From Lutibacter sp. UBA4458 (GTDB lineage Bacteria; Bacteroidota; Bacteroidia; Flavobacteriales; Flavobacteriaceae), in assembly GCA_002390165.1 (NCBI GenBank), contig DGOU01000008.1, positions 5,574 to 13,274 of the forward strand: a stretch of DNA of 7,701 nucleotides, written 5' to 3'. The position numbers and the translations under genes are program-made. Position 1 is the stretch's first letter, and each line of letters starts with the position of its first letter. This document shows, piece by piece, positions 1 through 5,575 of the stretch. The notes below the pieces were generated by a model. That model worked only from the letters and a program-made list of their open reading frames with translations. It ran no database searches and was not told where the DNA came from.

Positions 1-353
1 CATTTTTGATGAAGAAATAATTTTATTTAATATTTTTCTAATTGTTGTTAGTTTATCAATCAGGTAATCTGCATTTTCATAAGTTTCTACTTCATTACAA
101 ATAAATAGCCAGTATTCTAGTTCATCCGCTTCTTTTAAAGCAATTTTAAATTTATGAATAAAATCTCTATTACTTTCTGAGTTTTGAGCTTCTTTTACAT
201 TTGCTCCAAAGGAAGTGCCAGAACGTAAAATTTGTTTTGCAATAACATATTTTGATTTTTATCCAGATTTTCAGAATATCTAACAATAGCAAACTCAAAT
301 GTAAGTTTTAAAATAATATTGTCTTTATATTTTGGGCTATCCGTAAACTTCAT
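1..353 (-). pseudogene. four-helix-bundle (S23-like) protein gene, frameshifted and cut by window edge
   Basis: Read leftward from an ATG at 353-351, the first about 36 codons (MKFTDSPKYK... then FEFAIVRYSENLDKNQ) match the N-terminus of the small four-helix-bundle/S23 family. Left as is, this frame hits TAA at 197-195 after 52 codons. From about 252 the family sequence continues in the -1 frame as KYVIAKQILRSGTSFGANVK, then EAQNSESNRDFIHKFKIALK, EADELEYWLF, and stays open to base 1. RSGTS-GAN-KEAQ is the family hallmark. Restoring one A in the A-run near 252-255 would give DKNQKYVIAKQ, so a one-base loss is the simplest cause. The joined product would be about 120 residues or slightly more, the usual family length, so little is missing beyond the edge. 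The molecular role of stand-alone members is unknown; relatives include bAvd of diversity-generating retroelements. A sequencing error in the A-run is the alternative. Confidence 0.8.
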
Positions 354-373
354 AAATTATTTTTTAATTGGCT

Positions 374-406
374 AATTATCTCATTTTCAAATTATCTAAT
401 TAATTA
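374..406. repeat. short AATTATCT direct repeat between hmgA and the four-helix-bundle gene
   Basis: AATTATCT occurs at 374-381 and again at 390-397, separated by CATTTTCA, and is followed by AATTAATTAG. The second copy and what follows run into the hmgA stop codon. The unit pattern (TAATTATCT, CATTTTC, AAATTATCT, AATTA) is what is seen. From memory, similar AT-rich strings are often found around four-helix-bundle genes in flavobacteria, but that cannot be tested here. Chance in AT-rich DNA is a serious alternative. Confidence 0.3.
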
Positions 407-1560
407 GTTATCCATGATTTATAATAGTCATCCACTTGTAAATTCATGGCTTCCTCAGTAATCATTACTGGTTTAAAAGGATCAATCATAACAGCTAATT
501 CTTCCGTAGCTTTTTTACCAATACTTCTTTCAATTGCTCCTGGGTGCGGTCCGTGAGGTATTCCTCCAGGATGCAAAGTTATTTGTCCTTTTTCAATATT
601 GTTTCTGCTCATAAAATCACCATCAACGTAATACAAAATTTCTTCAGAATCAATATTGCTATGATGATAAGGAGCAGGAATAGATTTTGGGTGATAATCA
701 TACATTCTTGGTACAAACGAACAAACCACAAAACCAGCAGCCTCCCAAGTTTGATGAATTGGAGGTGGTAAATGAATTCTACCAGTTATTGGTTCAAAGT
801 CATGTATTGAAAATGCGTACGGATAATTAAATCCATCCCAGCCAACCACATCAAAAGGATGGTTTTTATAGGTATATTCCCAAAGAATTCCTTGTTTTTT
901 TATAAAAACATTAAAGTCACCTTTTTCGTTGTGTGTTTGTAAATTTGTTGGTAATCTAAAATCTCGTTCACAAAAAGGAGCATGCTCTAATAATTGTCCA
1001 AAATTATTTCGATAACGTTTTGGAGTTACAATTGGACTGAAAGATTCTACATAAAGCAACCTATTATCTTCCGTATCAAAATCTATTTGATAAACCGTGC
1101 CACGAGGAATAACTACATAATCGCCATATTTAAATGCAATATCTCCATACATTGTTTTTAAAGTTCCAGAACCAATATGAACAAATATCATTTCATCGGC
1201 ATCGGCATTTTTGTAAAAATAGGACGAAGAAAATTCTTTAGGAGCTGCCAAACCAATATGTAAATCGGTATTTACAAATAGTGTTTTTCTACTGTCTAAA
1301 TAATCCGTTTCGGGTTTTAAAGAAAATCCTTTAAAACTTAAAGCTTTCATATTTTTATCTATGGCTATTTTAGGAGCTACATTTTTAATTTTTTTAATTT
1401 CAGTAACAACTGTGGGTGGATTTAAATGATAAATTAAGGAAGACATTCCTGCAAACCCTGCGGTACCAAAAAGTTCTTCTTGGTAAAGTCCACCAGTTGG
1501 ATTTTCAAAAACGGTGTGTCTTTTAGGTGGTATTTTACCTAAGGTATAATATCTAGGCAT
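400..1560 (-). CDS. hmgA: homogentisate 1,2-dioxygenase
   Basis: Cytoplasmic non-haem Fe(II) dioxygenase that opens the ring of homogentisate to maleylacetoacetate, in tyrosine and phenylalanine breakdown. The 386-residue product has the cupin fold pattern of the family. The iron ligands are visible: H300 and E306 in YHHSNIDSEE, spaced as in human H335 and E341, and H336 in GGIPHGPHPG, matching human H371. The N-terminal cupin half includes IFVHIGSGTLKTMYGD (about 125-140) and YGDYVVIPRGT (145-155). WEYTYKNHPFDVVGWDG (227-243) is also typical. The ATG at 1560 has no Shine-Dalgarno, as is normal in this phylum. Length is normal for Bacteroidetes members, shorter than the roughly 440 residues of human and proteobacterial enzymes. 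It is read on its own after a 296-base non-coding stretch. The usual partner hppD is not in the window and could lie beyond the left edge. Confidence 0.95.
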   Translation of the reverse strand: MPRYYTLGKIPPKRHTVFENPTGGLYQEELFGTAGFAGMSSLIYHLNPPTVVTEIKKIKNVAPKIAIDKNMKALSFKGFSLKPETDYLDSRKTLFVNTDLHIGLAAPKEFSSSYFYKNADADEMIFVHIGSGTLKTMYGDIAFKYGDYVVIPRGTVYQIDFDTEDNRLLYVESFSPIVTPKRYRNNFGQLLEHAPFCERDFRLPTNLQTHNEKGDFNVFIKKQGILWEYTYKNHPFDVVGWDGFNYPYAFSIHDFEPITGRIHLPPPIHQTWEAAGFVVCSFVPRMYDYHPKSIPAPYHHSNIDSEEILYYVDGDFMSRNNIEKGQITLHPGGIPHGPHPGAIERSIGKKATEELAVMIDPFKPVMITEEAMNLQVDDYYKSWITN

Positions 1561-1681
1561 TTTCTAATTTTTTAGTTAGTAATTTATATTATTCTCTAAA
1601 TTCTTGTCCATTAAATAAGAAATGGAAGTTGATTTAAAAATGAGGTTGTACATATAAGAAAATTAATAATTTCACTTATAT

Positions 1682-1711
1682 AAAAGAGCTAATTCACTCA
1701 GGATCTCTTTT
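1682..1711 (-). other. bulged hairpin in the hmgA leader
   Basis: Read on the minus strand, AAAAGAG pairs with CTCTTTT (7 bp). After a 3-base bulge (ATC), CTGA pairs with TTAG (4 bp, one G-U), closing a GTGAA loop. The transcript continues TATATAAG. The pairing is better on the minus strand, the one that would carry an hmgA leader RNA. It overlaps the end of a 21-codon mini-ORF. It could be an attenuator-like element, a decayed palindromic repeat, or chance; the T-run is short and lies within the stem. Confidence 0.35.
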
Positions 1712-1759
1712 GATTAAGAATTTTAGAAGTAGTAATAATTCTGTCCAAGGTGTTCTCAT
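1694..1759 (-). other. possible 21-codon leucine-rich leader ORF upstream of hmgA
   Basis: ATG at 1759-1757 to TGA at 1696-1694 encodes MRTPWTELLLLLKF followed by LIKRDPE. It has five consecutive Leu codons (TTA, TTA, CTA, CTT, CTA). The start lies only 6 bases after a TATATTTG promoter box, so if that box works the message would be almost leaderless. The stop falls in the loop of the hairpin at 1682-1711. No ribosome-binding site is seen, and 21 codons is well within chance. It is listed as a candidate, not an established gene. Confidence 0.2.
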
Positions 1760-1765
1760 ACTTTA

Positions 1766-1773
1766 CAAATATA
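1766..1773 (-). promoter_or_regulatory. candidate -7 box (TATATTTG) for hmgA transcript
   Basis: On the minus strand this is an exact match to the Bacteroidetes -7 consensus TAnnTTTG. No TTG-type -33 box lies 17-21 bases upstream, so the assignment is weak. It would give a 5' leader of about 200 bases before hmgA. I saw no better box nearer to the gene. Confidence 0.35.
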
Positions 1774-1800
1774 AACTAAATTTTTAAAGTATAATTAAAT

Positions 1801-1828
1801 AAAAAAGAGCGCTTTAAGCGCTCTTTTT
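1801..1828 (-). terminator. rho-independent terminator of the mrp-nifU operon
   Basis: AAAAAGAGCGCTT at 1802-1814 is a perfect inverted copy of 1816-1828 around a single base at 1815; in practice GAGCGC pairs with GCGCTC plus flanking A-T pairs. On the minus strand it is followed by six T (1806-1801). It sits about 30 bases past the stop of the nifU-like gene, as expected. The symmetric T-run on the plus strand would allow it to work both ways, but no plus-strand gene reads into it. Confidence 0.9.
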
Positions 1829-1856
1829 ATTATTTATGAAATATTTTTAAAAAAAG

Positions 1857-2105
1857 TTAAAAAGAGATTCCGTTAACTTCAACCACACGTTTTATTTGAG
1901 GAGCATGCTTTTTTATGGTCGCTTCAACTCCATTTTTAAGTGTCATTTGATTAACGTTACACCCAATGCAAGCACCTTCTAATTGAATGCTAACCGTATC
2001 CTTTGTTATTTCAACTAAGGAAATATCGCCTCCGTCTTTTTGCAAAAAAGGACGAATTTCTTTTAAGGCTTGTTCTACATTAATTTTTAACGCTTCTTCT
2101 TCCAT
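1857..2105 (-). CDS. NifU C-terminal-domain Fe-S cluster carrier
   Basis: Single-domain protein of 82 residues made only of the NifU C-terminal domain, the same domain as in the C-terminal half of NfuA. Such proteins bind a [4Fe-4S] cluster, often between two subunits, and pass it to target enzymes in the cytoplasm. FLQKDGGDISLVEI (20-33) is the usual opening and GACIGCNVNQMTLKNGVE (44-61) contains the cluster-binding pair C46 and C49. The A-type N-terminal domain of NfuA is absent, which is normal for Bacteroidetes. It starts 5 bases after the mrp stop, so the two are surely co-transcribed, and a strong terminator follows. Often annotated simply as a NifU family protein. Confidence 0.9.
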   Translation of the reverse strand: MEEEALKINVEQALKEIRPFLQKDGGDISLVEITKDTVSIQLEGACIGCNVNQMTLKNGVEATIKKHAPQIKRVVEVNGISF

Positions 2106-2110
2106 CGTTG

Positions 2111-3235
2111 TTATTTAGTGCTACAACCACTTAGTTCTGTAATTCTAACAACTTCTGTAGGAGGTAAATTTTTATTTCTTTTAACTAGTTCAGTAAGCAT
2201 ATTTTTTGAAATTTCAGAAAATGCGCTTTCTAGAGGACTATTATCTTGTAAAGCAACAGGATGACCTGCATCACAAGCTTCTCTAATGCTTTGTACTAAA
2301 GGAACTTCCCCTAAAAATGTAGTATTTGAATCTTCCGCTAGATTTTTTGCGCCATCTTTACCAAAAATATAATATTTATTGTTTGGTAATTCTTCAGGTG
2401 TAAAATAACTCATGTTTTCAACGATACCTAAAACAGGAACATTAATATCTGCTTGTTCAAACATAGCAACTCCTTTTTTAGCGTCAGCTAATGCAATATT
2501 TTGAGGAGTACTAACTATAACTGCACCAGTAACGGCAACAGATTGTACAATAGATAAATGAATATCACCAGTTCCTGGAGGTAAATCAATAAGTAAAAAG
2601 TCTAATTCTCCCCAATTAGCATCAAAAATCATTTGATTAAGTGCTTTGGAAGCCATTGCGCCACGCCAAATTACAGCTTGATTTGCTCCTGTGAAAAAAC
2701 CAAGAGATAATATTTTAACACCATAACTTTCAATAGGTTGCATTTTTGATTGACCATCTACAGTTACAGATAATGGACGAGCGTCAGCAACATCAAACAT
2801 TAAGTGAATAGATGGACCGTAAACATCAGCATCTAAAATACCAACTTTAAATCCCATTTTTTGTAATGAAATAGCCATATTTGCAGTAATAGTTGATTTT
2901 CCTACACCACCTTTACCTGAAGCAACTGCAATAATATTTTTAATTCCTGGCAACTTATTTTCAACTGTATTTATTGGTTTTACAGGAACAATTGCTTTTA
3001 CATTTACCTTAACATCGGCTTTTTGATCTACCAAATCATGAATAACTTTCATAATTTCTACTTCGGTTTTCTTTTTTGCCTGTAATGATGGGTTACTTAT
3101 AGTAACATCTACAATCACTTCTTTATCAAAAGTAACTATATTTTTTACGGCACCACTTTCAACTAAATTTTTTCCTTCACCAGGTGCAGTAATGGTTTCA
3201 AGGGCTTTTGTTATATCTTTTTTATTAATTGCCAT
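2111..3235 (-). CDS. mrp: Mrp/NBP35-type ATPase, Fe-S cluster assembly protein
   Basis: Cytoplasmic P-loop ATPase of the Mrp/ApbC/NBP35 family that carries Fe-S clusters to apoproteins. The 374 residues comprise an N-terminal MIP18/DUF59 domain (about 5-85) and a ParA-like ATPase domain (about 97-350). Visible are the deviant Walker A GKGGVGKS (107-114) with signature K108, DADVYGPS (135-142), and Walker B LLIDLPPGTGD (214-224). Odd point: after GIVENMSYF (270-278) most bacterial Mrp proteins have a CxxC that holds the cluster. Here the text is TPEELPNNKYYIFG, with no Cys. I recall the same substitution in other Bacteroidetes. Cys remain at 321 and near the C-terminus at 371 (SGCSTK). It is first gene of an operon with the NifU-domain gene, 5 bases apart. 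Confidence 0.94.
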   Translation of the reverse strand: MAINKKDITKALETITAPGEGKNLVESGAVKNIVTFDKEVIVDVTISNPSLQAKKKTEVEIMKVIHDLVDQKADVKVNVKAIVPVKPINTVENKLPGIKNIIAVASGKGGVGKSTITANMAISLQKMGFKVGILDADVYGPSIHLMFDVADARPLSVTVDGQSKMQPIESYGVKILSLGFFTGANQAVIWRGAMASKALNQMIFDANWGELDFLLIDLPPGTGDIHLSIVQSVAVTGAVIVSTPQNIALADAKKGVAMFEQADINVPVLGIVENMSYFTPEELPNNKYYIFGKDGAKNLAEDSNTTFLGEVPLVQSIREACDAGHPVALQDNSPLESAFSEISKNMLTELVKRNKNLPPTEVVRITELSGCSTK

Positions 3236-3263
3236 AATTGTTATATAAAATGATTCTAAACAA

Positions 3264-3271
3264 CAAATATA
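3264..3271 (-). promoter_or_regulatory. candidate -7 box (TATATTTG) of the mrp-nifU operon
   Basis: On the minus strand this is an exact TAnnTTTG match. With 19 bases between, TTTT at 3294-3291 sits where TTTG is expected. Transcription would begin near 3258, leaving about 22 bases before the mrp ATG at 3235. Position and match make this a good candidate. Confidence 0.5.
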
Positions 3272-3351
3272 CAGAAGTTATGTTGGATTAAAAAGATAAG
3301 CACTAAAAAGAAGTGTTGGGCTTGTTACAGAATGTATTTAAAAAAAACAGA

Positions 3352-3681
3352 TTATTTTAATTCTTCTGAAGGATTCCAAAAAACATTTTCAAAATTTTGA
3401 ATTTGATTATTTTTCACAATAATTCCTTCGTTTTCTAGTAATTGCTGCATTAAGTTTGTGCCATCAAAATGAATTTTACCAGTAAGTAATCCTTTTCTAT
3501 TAACAACTCTATGTGCTGGTATTTCCTCTTTTCCATGAGATGCATTCATTGCCCAGCCAACCATTCTTGCAGATTTTGCTGCTCCTAAGTAAGTGGCAAT
3601 TGCACCATAACTGGTTACTTTTCCGAAAGGAATTTGTTTTGCAACACCATAAACTTTATCAAAAAAGTTGACTTCCTTCAT
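3352..3681 (-). CDS. alkyltransferase-like (ATL) protein, Cys-less MGMT homologue
   Basis: Small DNA-binding protein of 109 residues related to the C-terminal domain of O6-alkylguanine-DNA alkyltransferase (Ogt/MGMT). The family site PCHRV reads PAHRV here (55-59), so the Cys that accepts the alkyl group is replaced by A56 and the protein cannot be a suicidal methyltransferase. Other landmarks are kept: GKVTSYGAIA (20-29) with the Tyr that helps flip the base, SARMVGWAM (37-45) with the finger R39, and NRKGLLTG (61-68). Family knowledge: ATL proteins bind O6-alkylguanine, bend the DNA and hand the lesion to nucleotide excision repair; a Thermus homologue also has Ala at this site. Naming it ogt or MGMT would overstate its chemistry. 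It lies 16 bases after trmB, last in that operon, and no clear terminator follows. Confidence 0.9.
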   Translation of the reverse strand: MKEVNFFDKVYGVAKQIPFGKVTSYGAIATYLGAAKSARMVGWAMNASHGKEEIPAHRVVNRKGLLTGKIHFDGTNLMQQLLENEGIIVKNNQIQNFENVFWNPSEELK

Positions 3682-3697
3682 TCGTTAAAAATACAAT

Positions 3698-4369
3698 TTA
3701 ATAACGAAGTTTAAATTTAATGTAGGTAATAGATTTTCCTGTTTCTAAATATTGACTTTCGTAGAAAGTTTGAGTTTCTGTTACTTCGCTAGGGGAAAGA
3801 TAATTTTTATAAATATTATGATGTGCATATAAAATTTCATGCCCTTCGCCGTGTAATAACCCTAAAGTATAGCCATGCATAAATTCACTGTCCGTTTTTA
3901 AATGAACTACACCTTCTGGCTTAAGAATGGCATGATATTTTTTTAAAAAGTCGGTATTGGTTAATCTATGCTTTGTGCGTTTATATTTAATTTGAGGGTC
4001 AGGAAAAGTTATCCAAATTTCACTTACTTCATTTTTAGCAAATAATAAATCAATAAGTTCAATTTGAGTTCTTAAAAAACAAACGTTAGTTAAATTTTCT
4101 TCTAAAGCAGTTTTAGCACCTCGCCAAAAGCGAGCTCCTTTAATATCTACTCCAATATAATTTATATTCGGATTTTTACGAGCCAACGCTATAGAATATT
4201 CACCTTTACCACAGCCTAATTCTAAAATAATTGGGTTATCATTTTTAAAATAAGTATGCCACTTTCCCTTTAAAGAAAAACCGGCAAGAACTTCAGCCCT
4301 AGTAGGTTGAATTACATTACGGAATGTTTCATTTTCACGAAACCTTTTGAGTTTGTTTTTACTACCCAC
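3698..4369 (-). CDS. trmB: tRNA (guanine-N7-)-methyltransferase
   Basis: SAM-dependent enzyme that methylates N7 of G46 in the variable loop of tRNA. The 223 residues hold the Rossmann SAM site ILELGCGKGEYSI (48-60), YIGVDIKGAR (71-80), the family signature TFPDPQIKYKRTKHRL (121-136), and the C-terminal motif around EVTETQTFYE (195-204) that takes part in catalysis and substrate binding. The Lys-rich N-terminus (MGSKNKLKRF) is typical. Length is normal. It sits 44 bases after the small membrane-protein gene and 16 bases before the ATL gene, all on the minus strand, so it is probably transcribed from the promoter at 4632-4662. No internal promoter box was seen in the 44-base gap. Confidence 0.95.
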   Translation of the reverse strand: MGSKNKLKRFRENETFRNVIQPTRAEVLAGFSLKGKWHTYFKNDNPIILELGCGKGEYSIALARKNPNINYIGVDIKGARFWRGAKTALEENLTNVCFLRTQIELIDLLFAKNEVSEIWITFPDPQIKYKRTKHRLTNTDFLKKYHAILKPEGVVHLKTDSEFMHGYTLGLLHGEGHEILYAHHNIYKNYLSPSEVTETQTFYESQYLETGKSITYIKFKLRY

Positions 4370-4413
4370 AAATGTTTGGCTTAAAAAAAATTAGTGTTAA
4401 AAATTTAAATAAA

Positions 4414-4611
4414 TTATTCTCCACCAGCTTTTTGATGTTTATTTAATTCGCTTAACCAATAAAACAAGCCTGTAAAGGCAATAATAACCAATACCCAACT
4501 AAATGAATTTTGTAACCACCAATTATGTTCAAACCTAACAGAATCAAATGGGTTAAAAAACACATTCACAAAAAAATCACCTATTGCTCTAAAAATATTG
4601 TTTGCAATCAT
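4414..4611 (-). CDS. small single-pass membrane protein, DUF6341-like
   Basis: Product of 65 residues with no known function. An amphipathic, Phe-rich start (NIFRAIGDFFVNVFFNPFD, 5-23) is followed by FEHNWWLQNSF (27-37), one membrane span at about 37-53 (FSWVLVIIAFTGLFYWL), and a short charged tail (SELNKHQKAGGE). The span and tail suggest an inner-membrane protein. The sequence and its place beside trmB match, as far as I recall, the flavobacterial family DUF6341; that name needs a profile search. It is first gene of the trmB operon and is divergent from the DUF6427-like gene with 40 bases between the two start codons. The two proteins begin with the same four residues, MIAN. Their shared position in the genome suggests a joint role at the membrane, but this is inference. 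Confidence 0.75.
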   Translation of the reverse strand: MIANNIFRAIGDFFVNVFFNPFDSVRFEHNWWLQNSFSWVLVIIAFTGLFYWLSELNKHQKAGGE

Positions 4612-4627
4612 ATCTTAATTATATTTA
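4598..4627 (+). promoter_or_regulatory. candidate promoter of the DUF6427-like gene
   Basis: TTG at 4598-4600, a 19-base spacer, then TATATTTA at 4620-4627 (7 of 8 to TAnnTTTG). Predicted start near 4634, about 18 bases before the ATG at 4652. The -33 box lies inside the first codons of the divergent 65-residue gene. Confidence 0.45.
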
Positions 4628-4662
4628 CAGGCAAAAGTAAAAAATATAGTAATGATTGCAAA
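4601..4662. repeat. 11-bp inverted repeat at the two divergent start codons
   Basis: TTTGCAATCAT (4601-4611) and its exact reverse complement ATGATTGCAAA (4652-4662) flank the 40-base intergenic stretch. Each arm is the first 11 bases of one of the two divergent genes. A smaller dyad lies inside: TTTAC at 4624-4628 and GTAAA at 4637-4641. The TTTG in the right arm read on the minus strand also serves as a -33 box. Shared coding of MIAN explains part of the match but not the identical codons. Confidence 0.6.
4632..4662 (-). promoter_or_regulatory. promoter of the DUF6341-trmB-ATL operon
   Basis: On the minus strand TTTG (4662-4659), a spacer of exactly 19 bases, then TACTTTTG (4639-4632): a full match to the Bacteroidetes housekeeping promoter. 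Predicted start near 4625, about 14 bases before the ATG at 4611. The -33 box lies in codons 3-4 of the divergent membrane-protein gene, so this promoter and the plus-strand one at 4598-4627 overlap. Confidence 0.65.
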
Positions 4663-5575
4663 TTTTTTTAAAAAATCGAAACCGGCAGGAGTTATTTTAA
4701 TTATAGGATTACTATTTATTTACTACTTTTTTGCAACATTTTACATTTATAATAATAATTTCTCTATTCCTTTTTTTGTTAATAGACTGATTTTGTTTTG
4801 TTTATATACGCTATGGTTGTTGGTGTTTAATTTTATAGTATCTAAAAATAAATTAACTTTAAATAATTTATATGGTTTATTATTAGGAGTAATATTTTTA
4901 GGAACTTTTTATGAAGGCTTGTTTACCACTAATTTATTGTTATCTAACATCTTTTTATTGTTAGCCTATCGCAAAATTTATAGCTTATCGAGCAATATAA
5001 ATACTAGTTTAAAATTATTTGATGCTGCTTTTTGGATAGGAATTGCATCGCTAATATATTTCTGGAGTTTTTTATTTTTTATACTTATTTATGTAGGAAT
5101 TGTTTTATTTAGAAAAATTTCTATCCGAAATTTAATTATACCAATAGTAGGATTTATAATTCCACTTTTTTTAAGTTTTACCTATTTTTTATATATAAAT
5201 AAATTGCCACTTTTTTATCAAAAATTCGATTTTACGATAAATCTTGATTTCAGTAATTATAGTTTAATTAGATATTTAATTCCGTTAACTTTATTAGGTT
5301 TAATGCTTATTTGGTCTATAACAAAAGTAACTGCAAATATTGTTTTAGTTAATAACAAATTAAAGCAAACTTGGGTTTTACTATTAAATCATTTATTAAT
5401 TTCTATTGTTGTAGTTGGTTTAACCATAGATAAAAATGGTTCAGAAATGTTCTTTTTAATTTTCCCTGCGGGAATTATTATAGCAAATTTTATTCCTAAA
5501 ATAAAGTATAAATGGCTTAGAAGTGGTTTGCTTTTTCTGTTTTTATTAATATCTATTAGTGTATATTTTTTATAG
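4652..5575 (+). CDS. polytopic membrane protein, DUF6427-like
   Basis: Product of 307 residues, almost wholly hydrophobic, with roughly ten membrane spans (about 12-33, 42-64, 72-90, 93-108, 122-138, 139-153, 160-182, 205-223, 240-258, 263-282 and 289-307). No catalytic motif is evident. The longest exposed stretch is NKLPLFYQKFDFTINLDFSN (183-202), which holds few charges. A positive start (FFKKSK) and RKISIR at 154-159 between spans fit the positive-inside rule. I believe it belongs to the flavobacterial family DUF6427, commonly found between upp and trmB, but that is from memory. The overall shape resembles membrane glycosyltransferases and O-antigen-type proteins without their large loops. 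It is divergent from the 65-residue membrane protein and convergent with upp, overlapping it by six bases at the 3' end. Confidence 0.75.
   Translation: MIANFFKKSKPAGVILIIGLLFIYYFFATFYIYNNNFSIPFFVNRLILFCLYTLWLLVFNFIVSKNKLTLNNLYGLLLGVIFLGTFYEGLFTTNLLLSNIFLLLAYRKIYSLSSNINTSLKLFDAAFWIGIASLIYFWSFLFFILIYVGIVLFRKISIRNLIIPIVGFIIPLFLSFTYFLYINKLPLFYQKFDFTINLDFSNYSLIRYLIPLTLLGLMLIWSITKVTANIVLVNNKLKQTWVLLLNHLLISIVVVGLTIDKNGSEMFFLIFPAGIIIANFIPKIKYKWLRSGLLFLFLLISISVYFL

Noticed and set aside
240..265. Programmed -1 frameshift in the four-helix-bundle gene
   Set aside because: The A-run near the break does not form a standard slippery heptamer in the right frame and the family is not known to use recoding; a one-base loss is simpler.
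195..353. Separate 52-codon gene ending at TAA 197-195
   Set aside because: Its first two thirds are the N-terminus of the four-helix-bundle family, and the tail after the frameshift has no family resemblance; it is part of the broken gene.
1..353. Accessory (Avd) gene of a diversity-generating retroelement
   Set aside because: The fold family is shared, but there is no reverse transcriptase, template repeat or variable repeat in the window.
544..771. 75-codon open frame on the plus strand inside hmgA
   Set aside because: Antisense to well-matched hmgA sequence, no family resemblance and no promoter or start context; a shadow frame.
1561..1680. Riboswitch or tRNA in the gap before hmgA
   Set aside because: The stretch is AT-rich with no conserved core, cloverleaf or stable nested stems that I can recognise.
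3297..3320. Hairpin CACT/AGTG after the ATL gene as terminator
   Set aside because: Only four contiguous base pairs on the relevant strand and a T-rich loop; too weak to call.
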